Positions 12,674-13,128 of a stretch of 13,128 nt of DNA are shown here, in pieces (positions within the stretch are counted from its first letter, which is position 1; each line of letters begins with the position of its first letter). The DNA comes from an uncultured bacterium. Its GTDB lineage: Bacteria; Bacteroidota; Bacteroidia; Bacteroidales; Paludibacteraceae. The notes under the pieces were generated by a model that was not told the origin of the DNA, did not search any database, and saw only the letters and a list, made by a program, of their open reading frames with translations. The DNA lies in NCBI GenBank assembly GCA_946183755.1, contig CAMHCZ010000035.1, positions 1-13,128 of the forward strand, in the 5' to 3' direction. The position numbers and the translations under genes are program-made.

Positions 12674-13128
12674 TGATGCGGACCTTGTAGTCGTAGCCCA
12701 GCTCGTTTTGAGGGGCGATATAGACCTTGTGTTTGGCAAGCGCACGCTCGCTGGTGATTCTCCATTCGTCGCAATCAGGAGACGATTTGTCAACAATGCG
12801 TATGGCGCAGTCGTAGTCATTGGCAGACGTTTCCTTTACAACGAAGTCTGCGTTATTTCTGGAGTTGGTCAGATACACCCAGCCACCGAGGCAAAGAGGC
12901 TCTGAACTGCCGGAAATAATAGTAGCTTCTGACCCAACAGACATGCGTTTGTAAACATAGTTTGAATGAAAGTCTTTCATAGATATTTTCTTGAAAGAAC
13001 CATCTTTCAGATCAACTACAATACTATCCGGTTCGTCAAGGTCTATTGTATAACCAAGAATCACAGTCTTCGTCTTTGCAGAGATAGACAATGAGGCAAA
13101 AAGCAAAGAAAACAGCAATAACCTTTTC
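12666..13128 (-). CDS. Secreted protein of unknown function, accessory (moron-like) gene
   Basis: The frame reads KRLLLFSLLFASLSISAKTK at its N-terminus, a standard Sec signal peptide. The last base of the window (G on the minus strand) is probably the third base of the ATG, so only two bases are missing. The mature part (about 130 aa) has alternating strands (TVILGYTIDLDEPDSIVVDLKDGSFKKI, EATIISG, VYLTNS, CAIRIVDKSS, KVYIAPQNELGYDYKVRII), suggesting a small beta protein. Three cysteines lie in the mature part. No family recognised. It runs against the tail genes, overlaps the last one by eight bases at the 3' ends, and is AT-richer near its start. These are signs of a separately acquired, possibly prophage-expressed cargo gene. 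Confidence 0.75.
   Translation of the reverse strand, partial: KRLLLFSLLFASLSISAKTKTVILGYTIDLDEPDSIVVDLKDGSFKKISMKDFHSNYVYKRMSVGSEATIISGSSEPLCLGGWVYLTNSRNNADFVVKETSANDYDCAIRIVDKSSPDCDEWRITSERALAKHKVYIAPQNELGYDYKVRIIR

Noticed and set aside
1..13128. CRISPR array, tRNA, rRNA, insertion sequence or attachment site
   Set aside because: No repeat-spacer pattern, no cloverleaf, no transposase or inverted-repeat ends and no integrase were seen.

Overview
The window is a stretch of tailed-phage DNA, most probably a prophage in a gut member of the Bacteroidota. The virion genes follow Bacteroidetes Mu-like families: a Mu gp28-type terminase, a DUF935/gp29-type portal, a MuF minor head protein, a DUF1320/gp36-type protein and a DUF2586-type tail sheath. 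Further hints of the host are a BACON-like domain on the capsid protein, A-rich leaders before several start codons, and promoter elements close to the Bacteroides TTTG / TAnnTTTG pattern. I cannot name a genus. The structural genes are visibly GC-rich. The 3' end of the MuF gene, the extreme left edge and the last gene on the right are clearly AT-richer.

Layout: two divergent blocks meet near 5228-5370. The leftward block (minus strand, read right to left) is the packaging and portal module: small terminase, large terminase, gp36-like protein, portal, and a MuF protein with a long AT-rich C-terminal module that looks like a phage-borne toxin. A fragment of another leftward ORF may start at the left edge. 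The rightward block (plus strand) makes the capsid and a contractile tail: protease/scaffold with an in-frame internal scaffold start, major capsid protein with C-terminal BACON-like domain, a hairpin terminator, tail sheath, tail tube, a second strong terminator, a frameshifting tail assembly chaperone, a short tape measure, a small membrane/coiled-coil protein, a lipoprotein with a C-terminal membrane helix (candidate unimolecular spanin), and a DUF6046-like tail protein. A convergent minus-strand gene for a secreted protein closes the window and looks like an accessory (moron) gene.

How the parts fit: the terminases package DNA through the portal into a head built on the scaffold and matured by the protease. 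Sheath, tube, chaperone and tape measure build a contractile tail. The small membrane proteins may act in lysis. The least ordinary points are a possible -1 frameshift signal that would fuse the portal to the MuF-toxin protein, the toxin-like tail of MuF with a possible immunity gene beside it, the capsid-borne BACON-like domain and the u-spanin topology. Integrase, repressor, transposase, endolysin and attachment sites are not in the window, so the temperate lifestyle is inferred.
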